A DNA stretch of 64,000 nt from Lanius collurio (Eukaryota > Chordata > Aves > Passeriformes > Laniidae): NCBI GenBank assembly GCA_020086605.1, contig JACBWW010000016.1:20448775-20512774 (forward strand). Reading direction: 5' to 3'. The notes under the pieces were generated by a model that ran no database searches, was not told the DNA's origin, and saw only the letters and a list, made by a program, of their open reading frames with translations. Position 1 is the first letter of the stretch. The number at the start of each line of letters is the position of its first letter. Shown here piece after piece: positions 1 to 7,401 of this stretch. The position numbers were made by a program, and so were the translations under genes.

Positions 1-807
1 TGGAAAGTTGGCTACCCAGCACAGCTGGTACAGACTTATGCATTTCACACAGAACAGACACTGTCAGCTCATTTTTTGTATGAGAGCACTCATTCTTAAG
101 CAATTTGTGTTTTTAAGGGTGTATAATGATGACCTCGAAGAAAAAAGGCATAGCAAATTATTTTAGTAAATAGTCCTGTAGGTAAATTAAGACTTTACTC
201 CATTTAAGGCACATATTTTATTATTAGACCTGAAACAGAGAAGTTTGAGTTTGTTAAGCCAGCACCCTTTTGCAGTGCAGAGTTGCAAATCTCTCTTGGG
301 TTCAGTCAGATTTTTTGAAACAGTCACATCCTAAAAATACAACCTGTTCCAGTTCTCGACCTGAAGTCTCTTCTGCAGTTTGACATTATCTGGAGGCAAC
401 CCAGGAAAAACAATCTTCTTATTCCAGGCATACACATGCCAATGTGCAGGGAAACGTTTTCACTACAGTCATCACCTTTTGCACTTTCATGTCACACTAT
501 TTGATTACTGGGGTTTGTGTCTCCACAGGAGACTTGTTTGGGAATGCACCGGTAGCTCTCCTTTTTGCAAGATGCCAGTGGGGAGAACGCAAGGGTGGGA
601 ACTGCTTCCCTAGAGATCCTCCCAGCGATGCAGCTGGCTCGGCTGCTGCAGGGACTCGGTGCCCATCTTCCCAGAGCTGTTGCTGCCAAGGGATCCGATC
701 CCCGACGGGTGGGACGCAGGCTCTGCAGGGTCTGTGCCTGAAGGCACATCCTTCCTGCTGCGAGTACTTCGGGGCCCGACCCACTGCTGGGTGGCACAGG
801 AGACACT
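1..807 (-). other. TXNDC12 intron 2 (distal part) / KTI12 3' flank
   Basis: No coding sequence is recognised here. It lies between the KTI12 stop codon and the left edge, inside what should be TXNDC12 intron 2, since no exon matching the thioredoxin active-site region (W-C-x-x-C) was found on the minus strand. TTTATT at 217-222 reads AATAAA on the minus strand and is a candidate KTI12 polyadenylation signal, which would give a 3' UTR of about 590 bases. Short overlapping ORFs at 380-900 on both strands look like chance. Confidence 0.5.
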
Positions 808-1530
808 TCACTGGATGCTGCGGCTCAGGTACTGCAGGAACATGCTGGCCAGCTGGGGCAGGTTTTCATCGCTGGGCTGCATCTTGGTGTAGCTGATGAA
901 CTGCCTCCGCAGCCTGCTCAGCTCGGCCACGCTCACGGGCCGGCTCAGCACCAGCCCCTCGGCCACGCCGGGGACGCGGATGGTCTCCCCGGGCTGGGCC
1001 CCGCTCCTCTGCGCGGCCAGCACGGCGGCCAGCACGTCCTGGGTGACGCGGTCCAGCTGGTGCAGGAAGCCGCAGGACTGCAGCGGCTGCGTGCGGGTGG
1101 CGCGGTGCGGCGGCGGCGGGGCGCTCTCGAACAGCGCGGCGCGGATGGCGTCCAGCGGCAGCGGCTCCTCCCCGCTCACCGTGAACAGCGGCCGGTCCCA
1201 GCGGCAGCTCGGGTCGGGCTCCTCGAAGGGCGGCTCGGCGGGGCCGCCCGCGCCACCGGCGCAGTGCAGGAGGCAACGCGCCGTGCCCGCCTGCCGCGCC
1301 GCGCAGTACAGCTCGTAGCGGATGCTCCGCAGCTCGTTGCCCGCGTCCACGATCACCACGTCCCGCCGGCTCAGCCGCCGTTCCACCTCGGCCCGCAGCG
1401 CCGCCCGGCCGCCCTCCGCTTCGGCCACGACGTGCGCCGGCCGCTCCGGGCCGCCCAGCGCCTCCCGCAGCTCGGCTGCCCGCCGGCTCTTGCCGCTGCC
1501 CGGCCGCCCGCACAGCACCACCAGCGGCAT
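808..1530 (-). CDS. KTI12: KTI12 homolog, Elongator-associated P-loop protein (compact, 240 aa)
   Basis: KTI12 proteins are P-loop ATPases related to PSTK. They bind tRNA and work with Elongator in forming the 5-carbonylmethyl-type modifications of wobble uridine. This single-exon ORF starts MPLVVLC, as in the family. It has a Walker A motif GRPGSGKS at residues 8-15, VVIVD at 58-62, RYELYC at 71-76, a WDRPLF block at 111-116, and a strongly conserved C-terminus (about 204-240: LSRLRRQFISYTKM, then ENLPQLASMFLQYLS). The ATG at 1530 is chosen because it precedes the conserved N-terminus; the open frame runs upstream to 1881 only because the DNA is GC-rich. As I recall the family, human KTI12 is about 354 residues, so this copy lacks roughly 110, mostly the linker before WDRPLF. 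The near-invariant DSLNYIKG segment reads DAGNELRS here (62-69), and the region after the first strand is also shortened. It is nested in TXNDC12 intron 2 on the same strand, as in mammals. The identity is secure; full catalytic competence is not. Confidence 0.93.
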   Translation of the reverse strand: MPLVVLCGRPGSGKSRRAAELREALGGPERPAHVVAEAEGGRAALRAEVERRLSRRDVVIVDAGNELRSIRYELYCAARQAGTARCLLHCAGGAGGPAEPPFEEPDPSCRWDRPLFTVSGEEPLPLDAIRAALFESAPPPPHRATRTQPLQSCGFLHQLDRVTQDVLAAVLAAQRSGAQPGETIRVPGVAEGLVLSRPVSVAELSRLRRQFISYTKMQPSDENLPQLASMFLQYLSRSIQ

Positions 1531-1800
1531 CGCCCCAACAGCGGCACCCGACCCGGACGCGGCGCGACTGCTTCCGCCGGTCACACACACCCAGAGCCCG
1601 CCCCGGCCCCGCGCAGCGCCCGGGACAGCCCCGCACGGCCGCCCTCCTTCTGCCCACGGGCGCGGGAATCGCCTCGCCCAGCACGGCTCTGGCACCGCGA
1701 CAGCGTCCTGCGAGGCGTCCGGCTCAAAACCGCCATCGCAGCAGTTGTGGGAACGCCGGGACCCCGCCCTCGCCCGCAGGGAACTTAAAACCGAAAAGTC
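1531..1800 (-). promoter_or_regulatory. GC/CpG-rich KTI12 5' region
   Basis: The 270 bases upstream of the KTI12 ATG are rich in G, C and CpG (for example around 1550-1690), while the flanking intron is AT-rich from about 1810. This fits a CpG-island promoter and short 5' UTR for KTI12. CpG density continues through the KTI12 coding region. The exact start site cannot be fixed. Long open frames on the plus strand here (for example 1060-1788) are by-products of the base composition. Confidence 0.55.
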
Positions 1801-3075
1801 CCCAGCATCTCCCGACATTGTGCAGTTTACAGAATTGAAATCGAAGGCTTGAAACTTCCTAGACCACCGGCTCTGGTGCATCTCACTTGATGCATCCCAG
1901 ATAATTTCGTGTAATTTTTCATCTGATTTTATAGTTAGATTGGGGGGGGAAGTACTTTTTAGGTTCCTATTTTATTTGCTATTAGTAGTTTCTCCCAGTC
2001 CTTCAATTAATTAACACTCAAATGCTGCCCAGCTCAAATCAGTGAGCAGATCTGTGCACCAGCAAAGAAAGGAGAAAATGTAGCTCACATCCATTTCATC
2101 CCTTGTTGCAGTGTCTTTTTGAGCAGGAACACTCATCATGCCTAAACCTGAGAGCTCAGAACTTGCCATCCCTCCCACCCTCCTCTGTCTCATTCTAAAG
2201 CTTTTTCTGCTGCACTGCAAAGCAATGCTACAATTATAACTGTAGATACTGAAATAATCTACCTTTTTTAAAAAAAAAAAATTCTAAAATATCAAGTTAC
2301 AAAAACTTGTAAGACTTCTGAAGTGTGCCATCTGGGTTAATTCAATCTCTGCACTAGAGTGTAGAACTCGCCAGATGGATCAGTTTGAGAGCAGAACTAA
2401 ATTAAACAGCAAACCTGGAAGGCATGAGGAATTTCTGCTCATGTCAGCATTGTCAGATCTAGGTTATAAAATTAAAATACAAGTAGAATTTATAAGCATG
2501 CCATTCTCCTCCTTGCATTTTAACAAGAAGCACAAGAAACTCTGAGAAAAAGAAAAGTAAAAATGTCATTTTTTTCACTTTTTCACGGTGTTCTTTTTAG
2601 AGTTTAAGCTTAACCCAAATCAGGTTCTGTCAGTTCACTACAGTTTGAAACTTACAGATTTTTTCTGCAGATGGAAAAATACCTCATGCTGAGGCCTCAT
2701 CTATATAGGCACAAGGAATTTTAGGAAAGCTCTTAGCACTGCTGAGTTCAAGGGGATTGAGCACCACTCACACATGCATTTGTGTGCTTGACAACTGTAT
2801 CTTTCTTTACTGTAATAATTATTTTCTTGTTTCAAAGACATGCTAGGGCCTCAATCATTTAATTAGACTGCGGTGATTAAGCCCAGGTGGTGCCTTGGCA
2901 AAGTTAACAAAATTCTGTATTTTCTCTCCAATAAGCTGTAGGGATCTGAAGAGTCTCCTAAACCACCCTCATTTTTGTTAATAGAGACTCTCTTCTGTGG
3001 TTAAATTTAGGGCTGAAATAGAACCTGTGAATGCTTCTGAAGGCACATTTCTATATTTAAAACTGGCAAACATAC
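1801..3075 (-). other. TXNDC12 intron 2, proximal part
   Basis: AT-rich intronic sequence between KTI12 and TXNDC12 exon 2. A homopolymer A run lies at about 2270-2281. I see no further exon, RNA gene or clear transposon. The exon-side donor of this intron is minus-strand GTATG at 3075-3071. Confidence 0.6.
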
Positions 3076-3136
3076 CTGGCTGCTGCCTCTTTCTTCCCAT
3101 CTTCTAGTGTTCTCCAATGAATATGATCTCCAAAAC
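3076..3136 (-). CDS. TXNDC12: TXNDC12 exon 2
   Basis: A 61-base exon on the minus strand, bounded by a CAG acceptor (plus-strand CTG at 3137-3139) and a GTATG donor (3075-3071). Completing the codon split with exon 1, it reads GFGDHIHWRTLEDGKKEAAA followed by AG of a split codon. That matches the conserved start of the mature TXNDC12 (ERp18/AGR1) chain just before the thioredoxin fold. Incoming phase is 1 and outgoing phase is 2, and the incoming phase agrees exactly with exon 1. It is too short to show up as an open reading frame. Confidence 0.93.
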
Positions 3137-5199
3137 CTGCCAGAGAGAAGGGTTTATAAATGCTGCATAATTTAATGTCAGCTAACAGAGGAAAACAGCC
3201 CAACCCTCAAGAGTATTTTCAACTCATTTTATATTCTTTTTTAAAGCCAACTATAGCCCCACTTCTGGAAAGACTTCTGCAAATACGTACAGCCCACACA
3301 GTCATATGAGGAATCCCATTGAAATTAATTAACAAAAACATACCATGCTCATGAATATTTCTAGATATGTATGTAAATGACACTAAAATCCCCCAAACAG
3401 ATATTAAAATTGAAGTGCCTTCTGATTATTCTCTGTTCTTTTTCAATCTGTGAACATTTATTATCTGATGAGTGACAAATTAAACATATCAGCATTTGGC
3501 TCCCTAAATCCCACTGAAGGTGAACTAAACTGAAACTTAAAAATTCCTAGGCAAACATGATCATTAATTGCTCTAAAGCTATTATGCTGAGTATTCCTGC
3601 AGATGATAATATCATTGAAGAGCAAGAAAGAACACAATTACACAGATTTCTGAGTGTTACAGTGACTGAATGGCGCAGGAAATATTTTATCTGGCATCCA
3701 GATAACAAGTCTTGTTATGTCAATTGATTTAAAAGTGAGTCAGTGTATGTTTAACAGCTGCAAAGCAGCGACTGCCAGGGTTGGGTTTTTTTGGTAGCCA
3801 ACACATCACGTGGCCAAAAAACAGCTGGAGAGCTGAGATGAAGGAGATCCGGGACCTGTACAAAGAGGAACTCTCTTGGAACACCTTGGCTCCAGTAATT
3901 AACAATTACTGTGCTGGATGACCAAACATGAGCCTCGGCTTGCCCCTTCCCATCCCTAAGGGCTTGGATTAGTCAGCAACCCGCCGTGCCCAGGGTGCTG
4001 AGGGGGGCAGATCTCGGGAGCTACACAGAGATCAGGAGCCACAGACTGCCCAGTGCTGACACAGGGGAAAGGGGACACTGTCTCCAGTAGACGACTATGG
4101 CAAAGAAGCTGGAGAAAGCCTAAAACAGCGTCAGCCAAGTCCTCGGGGCACCTCAGTTCAGCATCTGGGAGGTGTCGACAGTGGCACAGTGTTTGTGTTA
4201 CCTGATCTTCTCTGCTGATATGAGCAACTATGAACATACGTGGTGCAACACATCAAACAGATGAACTCGCAGCGGGGTGGGGATGCCTCGTCCATGTCCC
4301 CTCACACCCACACAGCAGCTGCTGGGGCAGCCTTGGACACAGCGCTACATTTGTACCAGCTCAACGTCCCAGAGCAAAAACCAGCTGGATTAGCACAAGT
4401 CACGTTTACATAGAATATTGACACGTCAGCTATTTCAAAGGCCAAAATGTTAAAACAGGGAAAACCTTCTATTGTTCTCGCTGGGAAACACTTTCCAAAA
4501 GCTTTTCTATATTTAAAACAAACCCCACTTTGTGGCAAGCTTCGGTACGTTTTAAAAGCATGACCCAACACATTACAGAGTGTTTCTTTTGAATGGCTGG
4601 CTGGGATCCACACCACAGCTTTGCTGTCATTGATCAAATTGGTTACAACCAGCCCTGAGGAGGAGATTTACCTCTACGGCAAAGCCACCACCTGGGGTGA
4701 AGCTCAGGCCCCGGGTGAACCGGGCAATTAGACACGGTAATTAGACAAGGAGCCCGGGCAAGCCAAGAGCGAGGTGAGGAGCGGTCACGAAGGGCAAGGG
4801 AAGCCGAGGGCGGAGGGAAGGGCCATTCATCGCCTGCCAGGAGCCCGGCGGAGGCTAGGCAGGCACGGGCCACTCGGCACGGGGGGCACCGAGGAGCTGC
4901 TCCTCCAGGGCTCCGCGGCGCCCCTCAGAAGGGGTTCGGCCAGAACCGAATCACGACGCCGGAGACCCCGCAAAGCTCCCCCCGCACGTCGAGACCCCGA
5001 AGCTGCGCTCTCTGCTCCCGCCCGGCGGCCCACGAGGGCTGAGGGGACCGGACCCGCCCCGAGTGGGGACAGAAGTTGGGGAAAGCCAGAAGAAAGCGTT
5101 TGTCTGACCCTTTCCGAGCCCTCCCGCGGCGGAGGCGGCGCAGGCCGCCAGCACCAGGCACAGGCAGAAGACGGAGGCTACCGCGGGCTGAGCCTTCAT
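3076..5199 (-). CDS. TXNDC12: TXNDC12, ER thioredoxin-like protein (5' part, exons 1-2)
   Basis: TXNDC12 (ERp18/ERp19, AGR1) is a soluble thioredoxin-fold oxidoreductase of the endoplasmic reticulum, in the anterior-gradient family, with a role in disulfide formation and protection from ER stress. The coding sequence here joins 5199..5109 to 3136..3076 on the minus strand, giving the first 50 residues plus two bases. These are a cleavable signal peptide (hydrophobic core about residues 7-24) and the conserved GLGKGFGDHIHW stretch at the start of the mature chain. The catalytic CxxC and the C-terminal ER retention signal are encoded by exons beyond the left edge of the window. KTI12 is nested in the next intron. 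The 5' end faces BTF3L4 across a GC-rich divergent promoter. Confidence 0.92.
3137..5108 (-). other. TXNDC12 intron 1
   Basis: About 2 kb between exons 2 and 1. Composition rises from AT-rich at the left to GC-rich beyond about 4700, where it merges with the promoter CpG island. Small open frames at 3956-4237 and 4302-4637 have no recognisable protein features. No repeat or RNA gene was identified. Confidence 0.6.
5109..5199 (-). CDS. TXNDC12: TXNDC12 exon 1 (start codon and signal peptide)
   Basis: The coding part of exon 1 starts at the ATG at 5199 (minus) and ends before a GTCAGA donor (5108-5103). It encodes 30 residues plus one base: MKAQPAVASVFCLCLVLAAC, then a small-residue stretch and GLGK. 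The hydrophobic core followed by Ala/Gly residues is a typical signal peptide, and GLGKG is the known junction to the mature chain. Signal peptides diverge quickly in this family, so the N-terminus itself is not conserved. The phase fits exon 2. Confidence 0.92.
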
Positions 5200-5766
5200 G
5201 GTGTCGGCGCGGGCAGCGGCGGCACCCGAGTACGGCCCCGAACCTCCCGACAGGACAGGACCCGTTTAGCTGGATTTTTTTTTTTCTCTTTTTTTCTTTC
5301 CCGTTTTTTAAAGCCCAGGAAGTGATGTGTGGCGGATGTGGGCGGTGCGCCGCCCTCACGGCTCGGCCTGGGGGTGCCGGGGGAGGCGCCCGGCGGGAAG
5401 GATTGCGGGGGCTCAGGATGGGCTTGGCCCCTTACAGGGAGCCGGGAGCCCCAGGGCAGGGGTCATCGCATCGGGGCCCCAGAGCCCTGGTCACACTCAA
5501 GCATTTTCCCGACGGGAGCAGGCAGCGGTGGGAGGGGAGTGGTTCTTGATTTATTTTCTCCTTCCCTAATAAACCCTTTGTCGCTCTGCTCTCCGGAGTT
5601 GCCCTGCTGTCAGGAAGGCAAAACTGACCTCAAGCACAGCGTGTGAGGGAGGGTTTGCTGAGGGGAACAGAGCGAGTGGTGACGAGTTTGGAAGCGCCGT
5701 GTCCCGGGTTTGAGTCACCGGGCGTCACTCCCTGCCCCAGGGCACCGGCGACTGCTTTCCCCGGCG

Positions 5767-5785
5767 ACTACAAGTCCCAGGAGGC
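5767..5785 (+). promoter_or_regulatory. ZNF143/THAP11-type (SBS) site
   Basis: ACTACAAGTCCCAGGAGGC matches the ZNF143 consensus ACTACAAnTCCCAGnAnGC at every defined position. This motif is enriched in vertebrate divergent, housekeeping promoters, which is the context here. Binding is inferred, not shown. Confidence 0.75.
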
Positions 5786-5827
5786 CTTGCGTGCCCGGGT
5801 CTATGTAAATACGAGTGGGCGGATCCG

Positions 5828-5832
5828 CCAAT
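5828..5832 (+). promoter_or_regulatory. CCAAT box (NF-Y type)
   Basis: CCAAT within GCCAATCCG, about 25 bases upstream of a CACGTG E-box and about 75 bases upstream of the YY1-type site. Spacing and company fit an NF-Y site of a housekeeping promoter. The motif is short, so chance is possible. Confidence 0.45.
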
Positions 5833-5853
5833 CCGCGGGCGGGTCGGTGCCCT

Positions 5854-5859
5854 CACGTG
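5854..5859. promoter_or_regulatory. CACGTG E-box (USF/MYC family type)
   Basis: The palindrome CACGTG lies in CCTCACGTGGTG, in the GC-rich promoter just upstream of the pyrimidine-rich presumed start region of BTF3L4. The USF-type assignment is inferred from the sequence alone. Confidence 0.5.
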
Positions 5860-5904
5860 GTGCGGCGCTTCCTTTCTCTGTGCGCCTCTCTTTCCTTCCT
5901 CGGT

Positions 5905-5914
5905 CGCCATCTTG
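5905..5914 (-). promoter_or_regulatory. YY1-type site near the BTF3L4 start
   Basis: CGCCATCTTG is the complement of the YY1 consensus CAAGATGGCG. In many translation-related genes this element lies in the first tens of transcribed bases, which fits its position right after a pyrimidine-rich stretch here. Confidence 0.55.
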
Positions 5915-5942
5915 TTCTCGCCGCGTGTTGGTAGCGGGGGCT

Positions 5943-5943
5943 N
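5943..5943. other. Single-base assembly ambiguity or collapsed gap
   Basis: One 'n' separates GC-rich promoter sequence from AT-rich intronic sequence. The two BTF3L4 exons that should follow the promoter are missing to its right, so this base probably stands for a join with lost sequence and not for a single unknown base. Confidence 0.65.
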
Positions 5944-7199
5944 AAACACTTCAGTTTGTCTGTTTTCTTAAGCTTAATACAAATATGCTGAGCTATATGA
6001 ACTAAAGAAGGACATGATTCCTCTTAGTGTATGTTCAGGTTTTTTTTCTGCAAAGAGCACAGGATCTTTATTCAGACCCAGTTATTAAGGATTTTAAATA
6101 TCTCAGTGTGTAGGAAGATGATGCAAAATGTTTCTACCTTGATAGCAAGAGACATAATTGCAGAATGTTTTATTCAAGTGAACGCAAGTTGACCTTGGTA
6201 AGCTTCGTGCAGATAGAAGAGTAATGTTGAGTCAAACGTGAATAACACATTTGTGTCATTTTTAAGTAACTTTTAAGTAACAGGATGACTGTACTTGAAG
6301 CCTTTACCATTTCCCTGTGGGCAAAGGACAGGACATTGGTTAGTTTTGCAGGAAAGCAACACACCTGGATTTCCTGTTTAGAACTTATTTGGAACTCTGC
6401 TGCTGTGTGAGAATTGAAAATTCAGATGTTTTTGTATTTTAGATCTCATCTTTAGTTCTGGATTCCTCTTTTCTCCCTGTAACTTAAAAACATTGCTTAT
6501 TATTTTTTTCACACAAGTTTAATATTGCTGTTGTGTTGGATGGGTAGAACTCTCTTCCTATGGTCAGACAGAATTATTTTTCACATAATAGATTAGCCAT
6601 ACCCAGAAGAAAAAAGCTTTTCAGCTTTCCATTCTGTCTTTCTTTAAGTTAAAAAAAAAATAACATAGACTTACACAAATATGCCAGTGTGAACTCTGAC
6701 AGAAGGAGCAAAGCAGACCACTACACTGGCTGTAAATGATAATTTTTGGTGATTCAGATGGCTTGGGAAGAGGAGGAGAGCGGGATCACTGTGTCATGTC
6801 CTTAGGTATAAGCGCCATCATGGAATTATTGGGAAGGTATTGGAAGTCTGTTCTAGAGCAGCTGGTCCATAAACCCCCAGTGCTGTGTGTGCATCCTTGC
6901 CTTGAGCCAGTGTGAGTCCTGGGCCTTTGCCAGATGGGCAGAAGCAGGAATGTTTTCCTGGTAGGTGACACAGGTACCTGTGAGAGGCAGTGGCTTAATC
7001 TGATGTGGGTAAGGCTTTGCTGTTGGAGCTTTGAATTCAGATGGTGTTAATTCTAGGTGCTTTTTTCTTGGTTATATTATCCTTTAGGAGGAGTGCTTGT
7101 TCTGAATTTTTTAATATTTCAAATACAGATTTTAGTTATTATGCTTGTGTAACAAGATGCTGCAACACTTTGGTAAATGTTATTAATATATTTAAACAG
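5944..7199 (+). other. BTF3L4 intronic sequence without the expected exons
   Basis: AT-rich DNA between the promoter and the first visible coding exon. I looked for codons for the conserved BTF3L4 N-terminus (MNQEKLAKLQAQVRIGGKG and the basic RRKKK region) and found none. A stretch with AGAAGAAAAAAG near 6606 is not followed by the expected residues. The segment ends in a pyrimidine-poor acceptor, TTTAAACAG, at 7191-7199. Confidence 0.55.
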
Positions 7200-7401
7200 G
7201 TGAACATGATAAAAGATGATGGAACAGTTATTCACTTCAACAACCCCAAGGTTCAAGCTTCCCTCTCTGCCAACACTTTTGCAATTACTGGTCATGCAGA
7301 GGCTAAACCGATCACAGAAATGCTTCCGGGCATCTTAAGCCAGCTTGGTGCTGACAGCTTAACAAGTCTCAGGAAGTTAGCTGAACAATTCCCAAGACAA
7401 G
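7200..7401 (+). CDS. BTF3L4: BTF3L4 NAC-domain exon
   Basis: Acceptor TTTAAACAG at 7191-7199 and donor GTAGGT from 7402. The 202-base exon encodes VNMIKDDGT through LAEQFPRQ plus one base. Phase is 0 in and 1 out. It covers most of the NAC heterodimerisation domain. An open frame extends upstream to 7041, but those residues are intronic. Confidence 0.96.

Larger units (their letters stand above)
5200..5942. promoter_or_regulatory. Divergent CpG-rich promoter of TXNDC12 and BTF3L4
   Basis: TXNDC12 reads left from 5199 and BTF3L4 reads right, so the roughly 700 bases between them should contain both start sites. Most of the segment is GC- and CpG-rich, interrupted by a T-rich patch at about 5274-5310. 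The right half holds a cluster of housekeeping-type sites: a ZNF143/THAP11-like element, a CCAAT sequence, a CACGTG E-box and a GCCATCTTG (YY1-type) element in a pyrimidine-rich stretch at about 5865-5905, the probable BTF3L4 start region and 5' UTR. The BTF3L4 noncoding exon probably ends near or inside the assembly join at 5943. Confidence 0.75.

Noticed and set aside
1060..1852. Long plus-strand open frames opposite KTI12
   Set aside because: They are antisense to a recognised gene in CpG-rich DNA, where stop codons are rare, and are Arg/Pro/Ala-rich without domain features.
1531..1881. Upstream extension of the KTI12 frame to an ATG at 1881
   Set aside because: Conserved KTI12 begins MPLVV at 1530. 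The extra 117 residues are low-complexity and fall in the presumed promoter/5' UTR.
6600..6625. AGAAGAAAAAAG as a remnant of the BTF3L4 RRKKK exon
   Set aside because: The following codons do not give the conserved VVHRTATADDKK sequence, and no matching splice sites are present.
7041..7199. Open frame upstream of the BTF3L4 NAC exon as an alternative N-terminus
   Set aside because: The acceptor at 7197-7199 fits the known exon boundary, and the upstream residues bear no resemblance to BTF3 family N-termini.
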